A DNA stretch of 22,413 nt from Clostridium_AD sp937920395 (lineage in GTDB: Bacteria > Bacillota > Clostridia > Clostridiales > Clostridiaceae): the NCBI GenBank assembly GCA_052274345.1, contig DAVZGP010000066.1, positions 1-22,413 of the forward strand, in the 5' to 3' direction. Shown piece by piece: positions 15,862 through 22,413 of this stretch. Both the position numbers and the translations under genes were made by a program. The notes beneath the pieces are model-generated. The model ran no database searches, was not told where the DNA came from, and saw nothing but the letters and a program-made list of their open reading frames with translations. Every line of letters starts with the position of its first letter. Positions within the stretch are counted from its first letter, which is position 1.

Positions 15862-16530
15862 CTATTCTATTTTCTCACTATTATTTTTAAAATATTTGTC
15901 CTCTATAGCATTTCTAAGTAATTCTTCCACAAAAATATTAATTGCGATTCCTTCTTCTGTTTTTTTATGTTTCAAAGCCTTATACACTTTTTTATCTATT
16001 TCAAGTGTAAATTTCTTTTTATCAATATTTTTCCCTTCATGATCTTTTTTGTATTTTTGTGGTCTACCTGCCTTTACTTTCAACTTAGCTTTTTTCTCCT
16101 TATTTTCTTTATTCTTCTCTCTACTCATTTTACTTTCGACTGGCTTTATACTTTCATCAGTATTCTCATTTTCAATGTTCTCATTTTCAATGTTCTCATT
16201 TTCATTGCTTAAACTTAAAGCAATTTCACTTTCTTGTGTTGCAATTAAATCTTCTAACATCTCCTTTGCATCTTGAATCTCTATTGCAGCTTCATCTAAA
16301 TCAGTCTCTTTTTTCTTTTCATCAGAATATTGTTTCTCTGGTATTTGTTTTAAAAGATATTGACCTTCAATTAATTTATAGCCATGCTTCTTAAACTTAT
16401 TTGATACCCCACCCTTTAATAACAAAATTTCTTTACAAGTATCATTAAAACTCTTACCCTCATTCATCTTTTGGTTAATGTAATTAACTTGTTCTTCTAA
16501 TGTGGATTTAAAATATTCTTTTTTATTCAT
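15862..16530 (-). CDS. Putative DNA-binding protein: N-terminal HTH, acidic repeat, C-terminal ribbon-helix-helix
   Basis: This 222-residue protein of unrecognised family starts at an ATG with GGGAGG in good position. Residues about 22-58 look like a helix-turn-helix of the kind seen in clostridial plasmid and phage proteins (GKSFNDTCKEIL...VSNKFKKHGYKL). Residues about 108-124 are an acidic repeat (ENIEN units). A lysine-rich linker with KAGRPQKYKK, similar to an AT-hook, leads to residues about 170-213, which fit a CopG/Arc ribbon-helix-helix (KFTLEIDKKVYKALKHKK, then IAINIFVEELLRNAI). Its position upstream of and divergent from the recombinase genes suggests a role in the mobile element, such as control or maintenance, but this is inferred. 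Confidence 0.72.
   Translation of the reverse strand: MNKKEYFKSTLEEQVNYINQKMNEGKSFNDTCKEILLLKGGVSNKFKKHGYKLIEGQYLLKQIPEKQYSDEKKKETDLDEAAIEIQDAKEMLEDLIATQESEIALSLSNENENIENENIENENTDESIKPVESKMSREKNKENKEKKAKLKVKAGRPQKYKKDHEGKNIDKKKFTLEIDKKVYKALKHKKTEEGIAINIFVEELLRNAIEDKYFKNNSEKIE
16163..16207 (-). repeat. 15-bp tandem repeat, three copies, inside the HTH/RHH gene
   Basis: TTCTCATTTTCAATG is repeated at 16163, 16178 and 16193, with one substitution in the last copy. It encodes ENIEN-type units on the minus strand. In-frame length variation between strains would be expected. Confidence 0.85.
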
Positions 16531-16843
16531 CTGAATAACCTCCCTTTATATTTTTTATATAATTAAAACTTGTTTTTATTATATCATTATTTAATGTTTT
16601 TATTTATATTATTTCATAATAATGTTAAAATGTGTTTAAATATCTACTTTTATTGTTTTGCGAATAAAATAATGTATTTAAAGGAATATAGTGCAGTTTA
16701 TTAGACCGTATTTATAGTATTCTATGATACATTCTTATATAGATATAAAACGATAAGTATTAAGTATATAGTTTGAAGTATTATAGTAGTTATAGTAAAC
16801 TATATGTAGAATATAATCGAATTATAGGAGTGTATATAATACC
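16531..16843. other. Intergenic region between the HTH/RHH gene and tnpA
   Basis: This 313-bp AT-rich stretch contains no gene. TATAGTTT (16767-16774) and AAACTATA (16797-16804) form an inverted repeat, and AAGTATTA is repeated at 16755 and 16776, 21 bp apart. A TATAAT at 16812-16817 may be the tnpA -10, without a good -35. Such repeats ahead of tnpA would suit recombinase binding sites, since Tn554-type elements end a short way upstream of tnpA. No precise end can be assigned. Confidence 0.4.
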
Positions 16844-17971
16844 ATGGACGTTGTAAAAGTAAAAACAGAAGATGGTAAGGAAAGATATTTTGTTGCTGAT
16901 GATAATGGGTTGCCTATAGAACCAATATTAAAATTTATTAGGTTTAAGGATAATACTAACTTTGCAAGGAATTCTTTAAGAATGTATTGCCAACATTTAA
17001 AGCTATACTTTGAATACTTGCAACAAAGAGAATTAGATTTTCAAGAAATAACTATTGATGACTTAGCTTTATTTGTGAACTGGTTACAGAATCCTTATAA
17101 GAGTTTAAAGGTAATTCCAACGCATCAAGTTGATGAAGCAAGAAGTCCAAGAACAGTAAATATTATAGTAAATGCAGTTTTATCGTTTTATGACTATATT
17201 TTAAGACATGAGGAATATAGCAATAACATTTCAGATAGACTTAAAAAGTTTGTATCTACTCCAAGTAGAAACTTTAAAGGTTTCTTATATGGGATAGCTC
17301 ATGAACAAAAGAAAGTTTCAAGTAATATATTAAAGCTAAAAGTTCCTATATCTAAACCTAAAACCTTATCTAAAGAACAAATAGTAATGCTCGTTAGAGC
17401 CTGTAATAATCTTAGAGATAGATTTTTGTTAATATTACTTTATGAAACAGGAATGAGAATAGGCGAAGTCTTGTCGTTATGGATTGAAGACATTGATATA
17501 AGTGATATGATTATAGACCTTCAAGATAGAGGTGAACTTGAAAATAATGCTGAGATTAAAACAGTATCAAGTCCAAGAAGGATTGATGTATCTCAAAATC
17601 TTGCTGATATGTTTATGGAATATATAGCTGAATATCATACCGAGGAAGTTGAAACTAATCATATCTTCATAAAGATAAGTGGTGAAAACAAATATAAAGC
17701 TATGAATTATGTTGATGTTGATAATTTATTTAGAACATTGAAAAAGAAAACAAGTATATATGTTACACCACATATGTTTAGGCATAGTTCTTTAACGGTT
17801 CTTAGAATGGCAGGATGGCAACCTGAACTACTTAGAATAAGAGCAGGTCATAAGAATATCTTTACTACTATGAATACATATATTCATCCTTCTGATGAAG
17901 AAATAACAGAGGAGTTTAATAAAACTCAACCGAATTTGGACTTGGATATTTACAATGAGGGGGATGAATAA
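16844..17971 (+). CDS. tnpA: Tyrosine recombinase TnpA (Tn554 type)
   Basis: This 375-residue integrase has an N-terminal SAM-like DNA-binding domain (about residues 30-125). Its catalytic domain (about 170-350) contains R205 (ETGMRIGE), H310-x-x-R313 (PHMFRHS), H336 (RAGHKN) and the nucleophile Y346 (MNTYIHP). All conserved catalytic residues are present, so it should be active. ATAGGAG lies 13 bases before the ATG, a little far, and no better in-frame start is visible. The stop is one base before the likely start of tnpB. In Tn554, TnpA and TnpB are both required for transposition. Confidence 0.9.
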   Translation: MDVVKVKTEDGKERYFVADDNGLPIEPILKFIRFKDNTNFARNSLRMYCQHLKLYFEYLQQRELDFQEITIDDLALFVNWLQNPYKSLKVIPTHQVDEARSPRTVNIIVNAVLSFYDYILRHEEYSNNISDRLKKFVSTPSRNFKGFLYGIAHEQKKVSSNILKLKVPISKPKTLSKEQIVMLVRACNNLRDRFLLILLYETGMRIGEVLSLWIEDIDISDMIIDLQDRGELENNAEIKTVSSPRRIDVSQNLADMFMEYIAEYHTEEVETNHIFIKISGENKYKAMNYVDVDNLFRTLKKKTSIYVTPHMFRHSSLTVLRMAGWQPELLRIRAGHKNIFTTMNTYIHPSDEEITEEFNKTQPNLDLDIYNEGDE

Positions 17972-17972
17972 T

Positions 17973-19928
17973 ATGAAAAATTTACAACTGATAAAAAGTA
18001 ATCAACAAAATAAGTATGATGAAATTATCGAGTATTTAAAACAAGATAATGGATATTGGTTAGAGAATGATAAATGGGACTTTAAAAATGAAATATTTTT
18101 CAATAATATTGTTAAAGTTGGAAATGCAATATATAGTTATATAGATTTTTCAAAAATTAAAAATGATATTGTTAAAAATGAAATTAAGTTTTTCTTTTTA
18201 CATCATTTTAAAGAAAAATTATTATCTAATAAGGTAATAGCAAGATTAAGAAACCCTTTGAACTATTTTATAGAGTTTTATAGATGTGAAACATTTTTAG
18301 AAGCTGATAAAGAAAAAGAATATTTACGGTGGAAATTATTTTTAATTAACAAAGGAATAACATTTAAGTGTACGGAAACAACTTATTTCTCATTTACAAA
18401 TATATTAATAGATTTTATTAAAGCTTTCTATGATGATAGAGAAGAAACTGAAAAAGATAGGTGGCATTCAAAGAATATTAGAGGTGCTAAAATTGCTGCA
18501 AGTGGTGGTAAAAATGGTTATTTGACGTTTAGTAGTATTCCTATATATTATAGAGATATGGTAAAACGATATTTTAGAACAATAGTAACTAAGAAAAGTT
18601 GGAGTACATGTTTTGAATATCTATTAAGATTAAATTATTTTTTTGGCTATTTTTATAACAATGGATATAACGATGGATTCTTAGAAAATATATGCAGACA
18701 AGATATAGAAAACTATATTTTTTATATGCTTAATGATAGAAAAGATAAAGCAAAAATAGAAACAACTAAATATATAGCTTGGATTAGAACCTTTTTAGAA
18801 TATATACAAATGGCTCAATATGAAAGAGCTCCTACAAAAGAAGTATCATTTTTAATATTTCAAGATGATATTCCTAAAAGAGAAAGGGCTCATGATATTA
18901 TAAAAAGAGCTAAGTTTATTCCAGAGCCTATCTTAAAGCAATTGGACAATAACGTTATGGAATTAGATAGACCACAGTATATACCAATTTATATTCTTCT
19001 TAGAGAAACTGGATGGCGTGGAACAGACATATTAAATCTTAGATATCATAATTGCTTAGAACAAATTTGGAATAGCAAAGAACAATCCTATAATTATTAT
19101 CTTTGTGGAGAAATAACTAAAACAGGTATAGCACAACTTAAAATTCCTATAAGAGATAAAGTTGCTGAAATGGTTCAAAAGTCTATTGATAAATCTAAAG
19201 AATTAAGCACCGAAGAAAATAATCCTAAAAAATATTTATTTAATACTTATGAAGGAAAGTTAAAAGAAAAGCCTTTAAATAAACCCTCTTTATTATATAC
19301 AATTAAGCGGCTTATTAAAGAAAAGGATATTAGAGATGTTAATGGTGAGCTATATCACTTTAAACCGCATTCATTAAGGCATACAAGGGCTAAGGAATAT
19401 GTAGATCAAGGTATGGGAATTAGTATTATACAACAAATTTTAGGACATCAAAGCCTACAAATGACAGTCCACTACGCTACAGTTAGTGAGAATATGCTCT
19501 ATGAAAAATGGAAAGACACAGAGGACTTAGAACTATTTAGAGTTAATACTGAAACGCATGAAATTAAAAAAGTAGCCTTAGACTCAGATGATATGCAAAA
19601 TCTTATCAGATATGAATATGTTAAAAAGAATTTAGATGCTGTAAGAGTTCCATTTGGAGTATGTTTCAAGGCTTCTAAGATACCATGTAAGCAACAAATG
19701 AACCATTGTTTAACTTGTGCAAGTTTCTGTACTACTACTGAGAATGTTCCCGAATACGAGGAAGAAATACTAAAAGTTAAGAAACAAATTGATGTTAGTG
19801 ATAAATTTGGTAGAGAGTTATGGGCAGAAAAGAATAAACAATATTTAAATATATTGGAGAAAACATTAGAAAAAGTTAAGGAACATAAGCTAGTTCATAA
19901 GAACGGTAAATCAAGGGAGGATTCATAA
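17973..19928 (+). CDS. tnpB: Tyrosine recombinase TnpB (Tn554 type)
   Basis: This large tyrosine recombinase is about 651 residues from the ATG at 17973. That start is preferred to the ATGs at 17955 and 17964 because GAGGGGG at 17957-17963 is well placed for it. R349 (RETGWRGTD), H466-x-x-R469 (PHSLRHT), H492 (LGHQS) and Y501 (HYATVSE) form the catalytic set. A cysteine-rich tail (C564, C572, C579, C582, C586: GVC, PC, CLTCASFC) matches the zinc-finger-like region near the TnpB C-terminus. The N-terminal 300 residues are AT-rich in coding and hold no recognised domain besides the DNA-binding part. It overlaps tnpC by one base (TAATG), a sign of translational coupling. Confidence 0.9.
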   Translation: MKNLQLIKSNQQNKYDEIIEYLKQDNGYWLENDKWDFKNEIFFNNIVKVGNAIYSYIDFSKIKNDIVKNEIKFFFLHHFKEKLLSNKVIARLRNPLNYFIEFYRCETFLEADKEKEYLRWKLFLINKGITFKCTETTYFSFTNILIDFIKAFYDDREETEKDRWHSKNIRGAKIAASGGKNGYLTFSSIPIYYRDMVKRYFRTIVTKKSWSTCFEYLLRLNYFFGYFYNNGYNDGFLENICRQDIENYIFYMLNDRKDKAKIETTKYIAWIRTFLEYIQMAQYERAPTKEVSFLIFQDDIPKRERAHDIIKRAKFIPEPILKQLDNNVMELDRPQYIPIYILLRETGWRGTDILNLRYHNCLEQIWNSKEQSYNYYLCGEITKTGIAQLKIPIRDKVAEMVQKSIDKSKELSTEENNPKKYLFNTYEGKLKEKPLNKPSLLYTIKRLIKEKDIRDVNGELYHFKPHSLRHTRAKEYVDQGMGISIIQQILGHQSLQMTVHYATVSENMLYEKWKDTEDLELFRVNTETHEIKKVALDSDDMQNLIRYEYVKKNLDAVRVPFGVCFKASKIPCKQQMNHCLTCASFCTTTENVPEYEEEILKVKKQIDVSDKFGRELWAEKNKQYLNILEKTLEKVKEHKLVHKNGKSREDS

Positions 19929-20302
19929 TGGCAGACCATACTAAAGGATTAAAAGAATATGCAAAAAATAAAAGCAAAATTACTTTAGAAAAGGTTGATA
20001 AAGCCATTAGGGAACTTTCTCTAACTGAACAAAATATTAACTTTAATAGTGTTTCAAAATTAGGTGGAGTTTCTAAAACTTTTCTTTATAACAATGAAGA
20101 TATTAAGAAGAGAATTGATGAACTTAGAGATAAGCAAACAAGTAGAAGTATGAATCAAAGAGCCAAATACGATAAAACAGCTAAATCAAAAGATATTATT
20201 ATAATAGCTAAGGATAAAAAGATTAAGGTGTTAGAAGAAGAAAATAAGAAGTTGAAGGAACAACTAGAGATTATTAGGGGTAAGTTATATGAAAAGATGT
20301 AA
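19928..20302 (+). CDS. tnpC: TnpC-like transposition accessory protein (Tn554 type)
   Basis: This 124-residue protein has a short helix-turn-helix at about residues 38-60 (NFNSVSKLGGVSKTFLYNN) and a C-terminal coiled coil (about 92-120, KDKKIKVLEEENKKLKEQL). Both match the Tn554 TnpC family (125 residues). GGGAGG lies 7 bases before the ATG, which overlaps the tnpB stop. In Tn554, TnpC is not essential but affects transposition efficiency and orientation. Confidence 0.85.
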   Translation: MADHTKGLKEYAKNKSKITLEKVDKAIRELSLTEQNINFNSVSKLGGVSKTFLYNNEDIKKRIDELRDKQTSRSMNQRAKYDKTAKSKDIIIIAKDKKIKVLEEENKKLKEQLEIIRGKLYEKM

Positions 20303-20369
20303 ATGCCGTACTCGTAAAATTAAACGAACTAATTAAATGTGCATATCACTAACTGAGGGAGAAAGTATA

Positions 20370-20729
20370 ATGAAAAACTTATCTAGATATTTTATAAAGA
20401 ACAAATTACTATCTATTATTATAGGAATAATGATTATGGCTTTGGGTATATACATAAGCGTATTCTTCATTGAACATAAGAATTTATTGATTAGTCGTAT
20501 TTTAGCAATTATCGTATTTACCCTTGGGTTTACCTTTTTTAGATTCGCATTGTCAAGCCCCGATGGTAATCTAAAAATAACGGTTTTTAAATCATTTATT
20601 CTTGTATGTGGAATTATGGTTATGAGTAGTATTTCAGACGCTATGAAAATTTCTACATCATGGTTACGTTCTTCAATTATAGTTATTACTATTTTTTCAC
20701 TATTAAATGTGCTTGAAAATAAAAAATAA
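20370..20729 (+). CDS. Small hypothetical membrane protein (four predicted helices)
   Basis: The ATG at 20370 is used because GAGGGAG lies at 20354-20360; a longer reading from 20337 has no ribosome binding site. The 119-residue product is strongly hydrophobic, with helices at about residues 13-33, 40-60, 70-88 and 95-112. Charged residues are few and mostly Lys. No family is recognised. It lies 67 bp after tnpC, in the place where Tn554-type elements hold cargo genes, but it could also be chromosomal. Confidence 0.7.
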   Translation: MKNLSRYFIKNKLLSIIIGIMIMALGIYISVFFIEHKNLLISRILAIIVFTLGFTFFRFALSSPDGNLKITVFKSFILVCGIMVMSSISDAMKISTSWLRSSIIVITIFSLLNVLENKK

Positions 20730-20757
20730 CAGTTATAACCCTAAAAACATAATAAAC

Positions 20758-20853
20758 AATTAGTCGTATGGCATATTTTTCTTAAATTACGTACTAATTA
20801 TAATCATAAAATAGTTTAATTATAGACTACATAGATTACATGTAGTCTATGTA
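20758..20853. repeat. Two long inverted repeats between the small membrane protein genes
   Basis: First repeat: AATTAGTCGTA (20758-20768) with TACGTACTAATT (20788-20799), perfect except for one bulged base, loop 19. Second repeat: ATAGACTACAT (20822-20832) and ATGTAGTCTAT (20840-20850), a perfect 11-bp stem with a 7-base loop. TACATAGA (20828-20835) can instead pair with TCTATGTA (20846-20853), so two hairpins compete. These may be recombination or regulatory sites near an element end. Confidence 0.45.
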
Positions 20854-20916
20854 TAAAACGTGTAAAATAAATCGGTGTAGCGTGTGTTACACTAGATATT
20901 GAAAGGTGGTAAATTC

Positions 20917-21237
20917 ATGAAAATAAAAAACAACATAATCTACTTAATGATTTCTGTAACGATTTTAATTATAGTAACAGTTTTAGGGTCCAGTGGTTTA
21001 ATATCAATCGAACATGATGAAACATATAAAATTATAAAGATTGTTATGTATCTTCTAATCTTATTAAATACATATTGCTACATTAGATTACACAAATCTA
21101 TTTATCTTAATACTAATAAAGCATATTTTATGGGAATATTAGTTTTTTCACTTAGCTTCATAGCTTCAGGTATAATAGCAGTTCTTCTTTGTATAAAATT
21201 AATTATAGATTCTAAAAGGATATCTAATAATATTTAG
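20917..21237 (+). CDS. Small hypothetical membrane protein (three predicted helices)
   Basis: The ATG at 20917 follows AAAGGTGG at a 8-9 base gap; a TTG further upstream would lie before that site and is rejected. The 106-residue protein has helices at about residues 7-27, 40-60 and 72-97 and ends in a basic tail. No family is recognised. The preceding 180 bp contains two long inverted repeats, so its expression may be controlled. It ends 66 bp before the aldo/keto reductase gene. Confidence 0.7.
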   Translation: MKIKNNIIYLMISVTILIIVTVLGSSGLISIEHDETYKIIKIVMYLLILLNTYCYIRLHKSIYLNTNKAYFMGILVFSLSFIASGIIAVLLCIKLIIDSKRISNNI

Positions 21238-21255
21238 CATACTTTATTTAAATTC

Positions 21256-21283
21256 TTTACATATCTATGATATATGATAATAT
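21256..21283 (+). promoter_or_regulatory. Weak candidate promoter of the aldo/keto reductase gene
   Basis: TTTACA (21256-21261) and TAATAT (21278-21283) are 16 bp apart. An alternative pair is TTTATT (21243-21248) and TATGAT (21266-21271), 17 bp apart. Neither is strong. Confidence 0.3.
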
Positions 21284-21303
21284 TAATATAAGAAGGTGAA
21301 AAA

Positions 21304-22299
21304 ATGTCATATGTATCTGATAGTAAAAAATACTTAACAATGAAATATAATAAATGTGGTAATAGCGGTTTAAAACTCTCTGCAATATCGCTTGGTTTAT
21401 GGCATAATTTTGGTTATTCAGATTCGTTTGAAAACTCAAGGAATCTAATTCATAAGGCTTTTGACCTTGGAATTACACATTTCGATCTTGCCAATAACTA
21501 TGGTCCTCCTGCTGGTTCTGCAGAAGAAAACTTCGGCAGAATCTTAAAACAAGATCTTTCAGGTTATAGAGATGAACTTGTTATCTCTACAAAAGCTGGT
21601 TACACAATGTGGCCTGGTCCGTATGGTGATTGGGGTTCAAAAAAATATTTAGTTTCAAGTCTTGACCAGAGTCTAAAAAGAACTGGGCTCGATTATGTAG
21701 ATATCTTTTATCATCATAGACCTGACCCTAATACTCCTTTAGAAGAAACTATGTCAGCTTTAGATTTAATAGTAAAACAAGGTAAAGCTCTTTATGTAGG
21801 ATTATCAAACTATAAGCCAGCTGAAACTCAAAAGGCTTCTGCAATACTTAAGAAATTAGGCACCCCTTGTTTAATTCACCAACCCTCTTATTCAATGTTT
21901 AACAGATGGATAGAGGACGGTCTTCAAGATGTTTTAGAGGATGAAGGTATTGGTTGTATAGCCTTTAAACCACTCCAACAAGGTTTACTTACTACCAAAT
22001 ATTTAAACGGAATTCCTAAAGATTCTAGAGTAGCAGGCAAATCAGTTTTCTTACATACTGAAGATATTACAAAATTGCAATTAGAAAAAGTTGCTAAATT
22101 AAATGTTTTAGCAATGGAACGTTCTCAAACTTTACCTCAACTAGCTTTAGCTTGGGTATTAAGAGATGGTCATGTTACTTCCGCACTAATAGGTGCAAGT
22201 AAGGTAAGCCAAATTGAAGACAACGTAGGTGCACTCAATAATTTAAACTTTAGTGCAGGTGAATTAGAACGAATAGAACAAATATTAGCAAGTAAATAG
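21304..22299 (+). CDS. Aldo/keto reductase, YghZ/MgrA-like (AKR14 type)
   Basis: This 331-residue NADPH-dependent reductase has the usual aldo/keto reductase tetrad D61, Y66 (FDLANNYG), K97 (STKAGY) and H138 (FYHHRPD). The insertion GPPAGSAEENFGRIL and the pattern TMWPGPYGDWGSKKYL are typical of the YghZ/MgrA group, which reduces L-glyceraldehyde 3-phosphate and methylglyoxal in E. coli (346 residues). The start at 21304 has AGAAGGTGA 5 bases upstream. An internal ATG at residue 13 (MKYNKCGNSGLKL) fits the family's usual N-terminus, but no ribosome binding site is seen for it. It may once have been next to tetR, before the mobile DNA arrived; this is a guess. Confidence 0.92.
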   Translation: MSYVSDSKKYLTMKYNKCGNSGLKLSAISLGLWHNFGYSDSFENSRNLIHKAFDLGITHFDLANNYGPPAGSAEENFGRILKQDLSGYRDELVISTKAGYTMWPGPYGDWGSKKYLVSSLDQSLKRTGLDYVDIFYHHRPDPNTPLEETMSALDLIVKQGKALYVGLSNYKPAETQKASAILKKLGTPCLIHQPSYSMFNRWIEDGLQDVLEDEGIGCIAFKPLQQGLLTTKYLNGIPKDSRVAGKSVFLHTEDITKLQLEKVAKLNVLAMERSQTLPQLALAWVLRDGHVTSALIGASKVSQIEDNVGALNNLNFSAGELERIEQILASK

Positions 22300-22375
22300 T
22301 TATTTTAAAAAATTTAAAGGATTCTATTTATGTGAATTTCAATGCGTAATATATAAACTTGGTGAATTGAAAAAG

Positions 22376-22410
22376 TAACTTCCACTTTGTAGAGTTAAGT
22401 TCCACTGTAA
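22376..22410. repeat. 20-bp-period direct repeat, possible insertion-sequence end
   Basis: TAACTTCCACTTTGTA (22376-22391) and TAAGTTCCACTGTAA (22396-22410) are two imperfect copies 20 bp apart at the window edge. Short repeated TTCCACT units recall the multiple terminal repeats of IS21-type elements. No transposase gene is visible, so the assignment is weak. Confidence 0.35.
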
Positions 22411-22413
22411 AAA

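Larger units (their letters stand above)
16844..20302 (+). mobile_element. Tn554-type transposon recombination module (tnpA-tnpB-tnpC)
   Basis: Three tightly spaced plus-strand genes encode two tyrosine recombinases (375 and about 651 residues) and a 124-residue HTH/coiled-coil protein. In order, size and type this matches tnpA (361), tnpB (630) and tnpC (125) of Staphylococcus aureus Tn554. Elements of this kind insert site-specifically and carry no terminal inverted repeats, so the ends cannot be set from one sequence. The coordinates given cover only the module. Candidate flanking regions are 15690-15850 or 16680-16840 on the left and 20730-20900 or 21240-21300 on the right. No resistance gene is carried within the window. 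Confidence 0.8.

Noticed and set aside
16049..16276. Hydrophobic, Phe-rich plus-strand frames opposite the HTH/RHH gene
   Set aside because: They are the antisense of a lysine- and glutamate-rich protein and include the antisense of its 15-bp repeat. No ribosome binding site supports them.
20296..20302. GATGTA at the end of tnpC as a Tn554-like core site
   Set aside because: GATGTA is the core known for Tn554, but here it is part of the tnpC stop region and the hexamer also occurs elsewhere in the window (for example 3391 and 5712). No matching partner at a left end was found.

Overview
The window looks like chromosomal DNA of a low-GC Gram-positive bacterium, most likely a Clostridium or close relative. 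This is an inference from very AT-rich intergenic DNA, strong AGGAGG-type ribosome binding sites, TTG and GTG starts, and the protein families present. No rRNA, tRNA, CRISPR array or phage structural gene is visible.

Left part (1-8470). A ketopantoate-reductase-family gene runs off the left edge. A minus-strand pair follows: a DacF-type D-Ala-D-Ala carboxypeptidase and an unknown two-helix membrane protein. It is transcribed divergently from a plus-strand pair, an MscS-type channel and an AEC-family carrier. The two divergent promoters abut at their -35 boxes. Next comes a patch of decay (5284-5939) holding remnants of an L,D-transpeptidase and of a MarR-type regulator. The MarR remnant lies directly before an intact MATE exporter. 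A cation diffusion facilitator converges on the MATE gene and has a promoter flanked by a repeated operator-like motif.

Middle part (8471-15677). A UPF0182 membrane protein, a class-3-type aldehyde dehydrogenase and an FtsH protease are all on the minus strand. ftsH is divergent from a TetR-family regulator, and a good promoter faces each way in the shared intergenic region.

Right part (15678-21300) is accessory DNA. Its core is a three-gene recombinase module, tnpA-tnpB-tnpC, of the Tn554 type: two tyrosine recombinases and a small HTH/coiled-coil protein, tightly coupled. A minus-strand gene upstream encodes an unusual protein with a putative N-terminal HTH, an internal repeat, an AT-hook-like stretch and a C-terminal ribbon-helix-helix. 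Two orphan small membrane proteins lie downstream. No antibiotic-resistance cargo is present and the element ends could not be fixed. Several inverted repeats at 15695-15846 and 20758-20853 are the best candidates for ends or regulatory sites.

The right end holds an intact YghZ-like aldo/keto reductase. Just past it is a 20-bp-period TTCCACT repeat that could be the start of an insertion sequence continuing outside the window.

No new defence or metabolic system can be claimed with confidence. The most distinctive items are the abutting divergent promoters at 3355-3411, the Tn554-like module with non-resistance neighbours, the HTH/RHH protein, and the paired operators.
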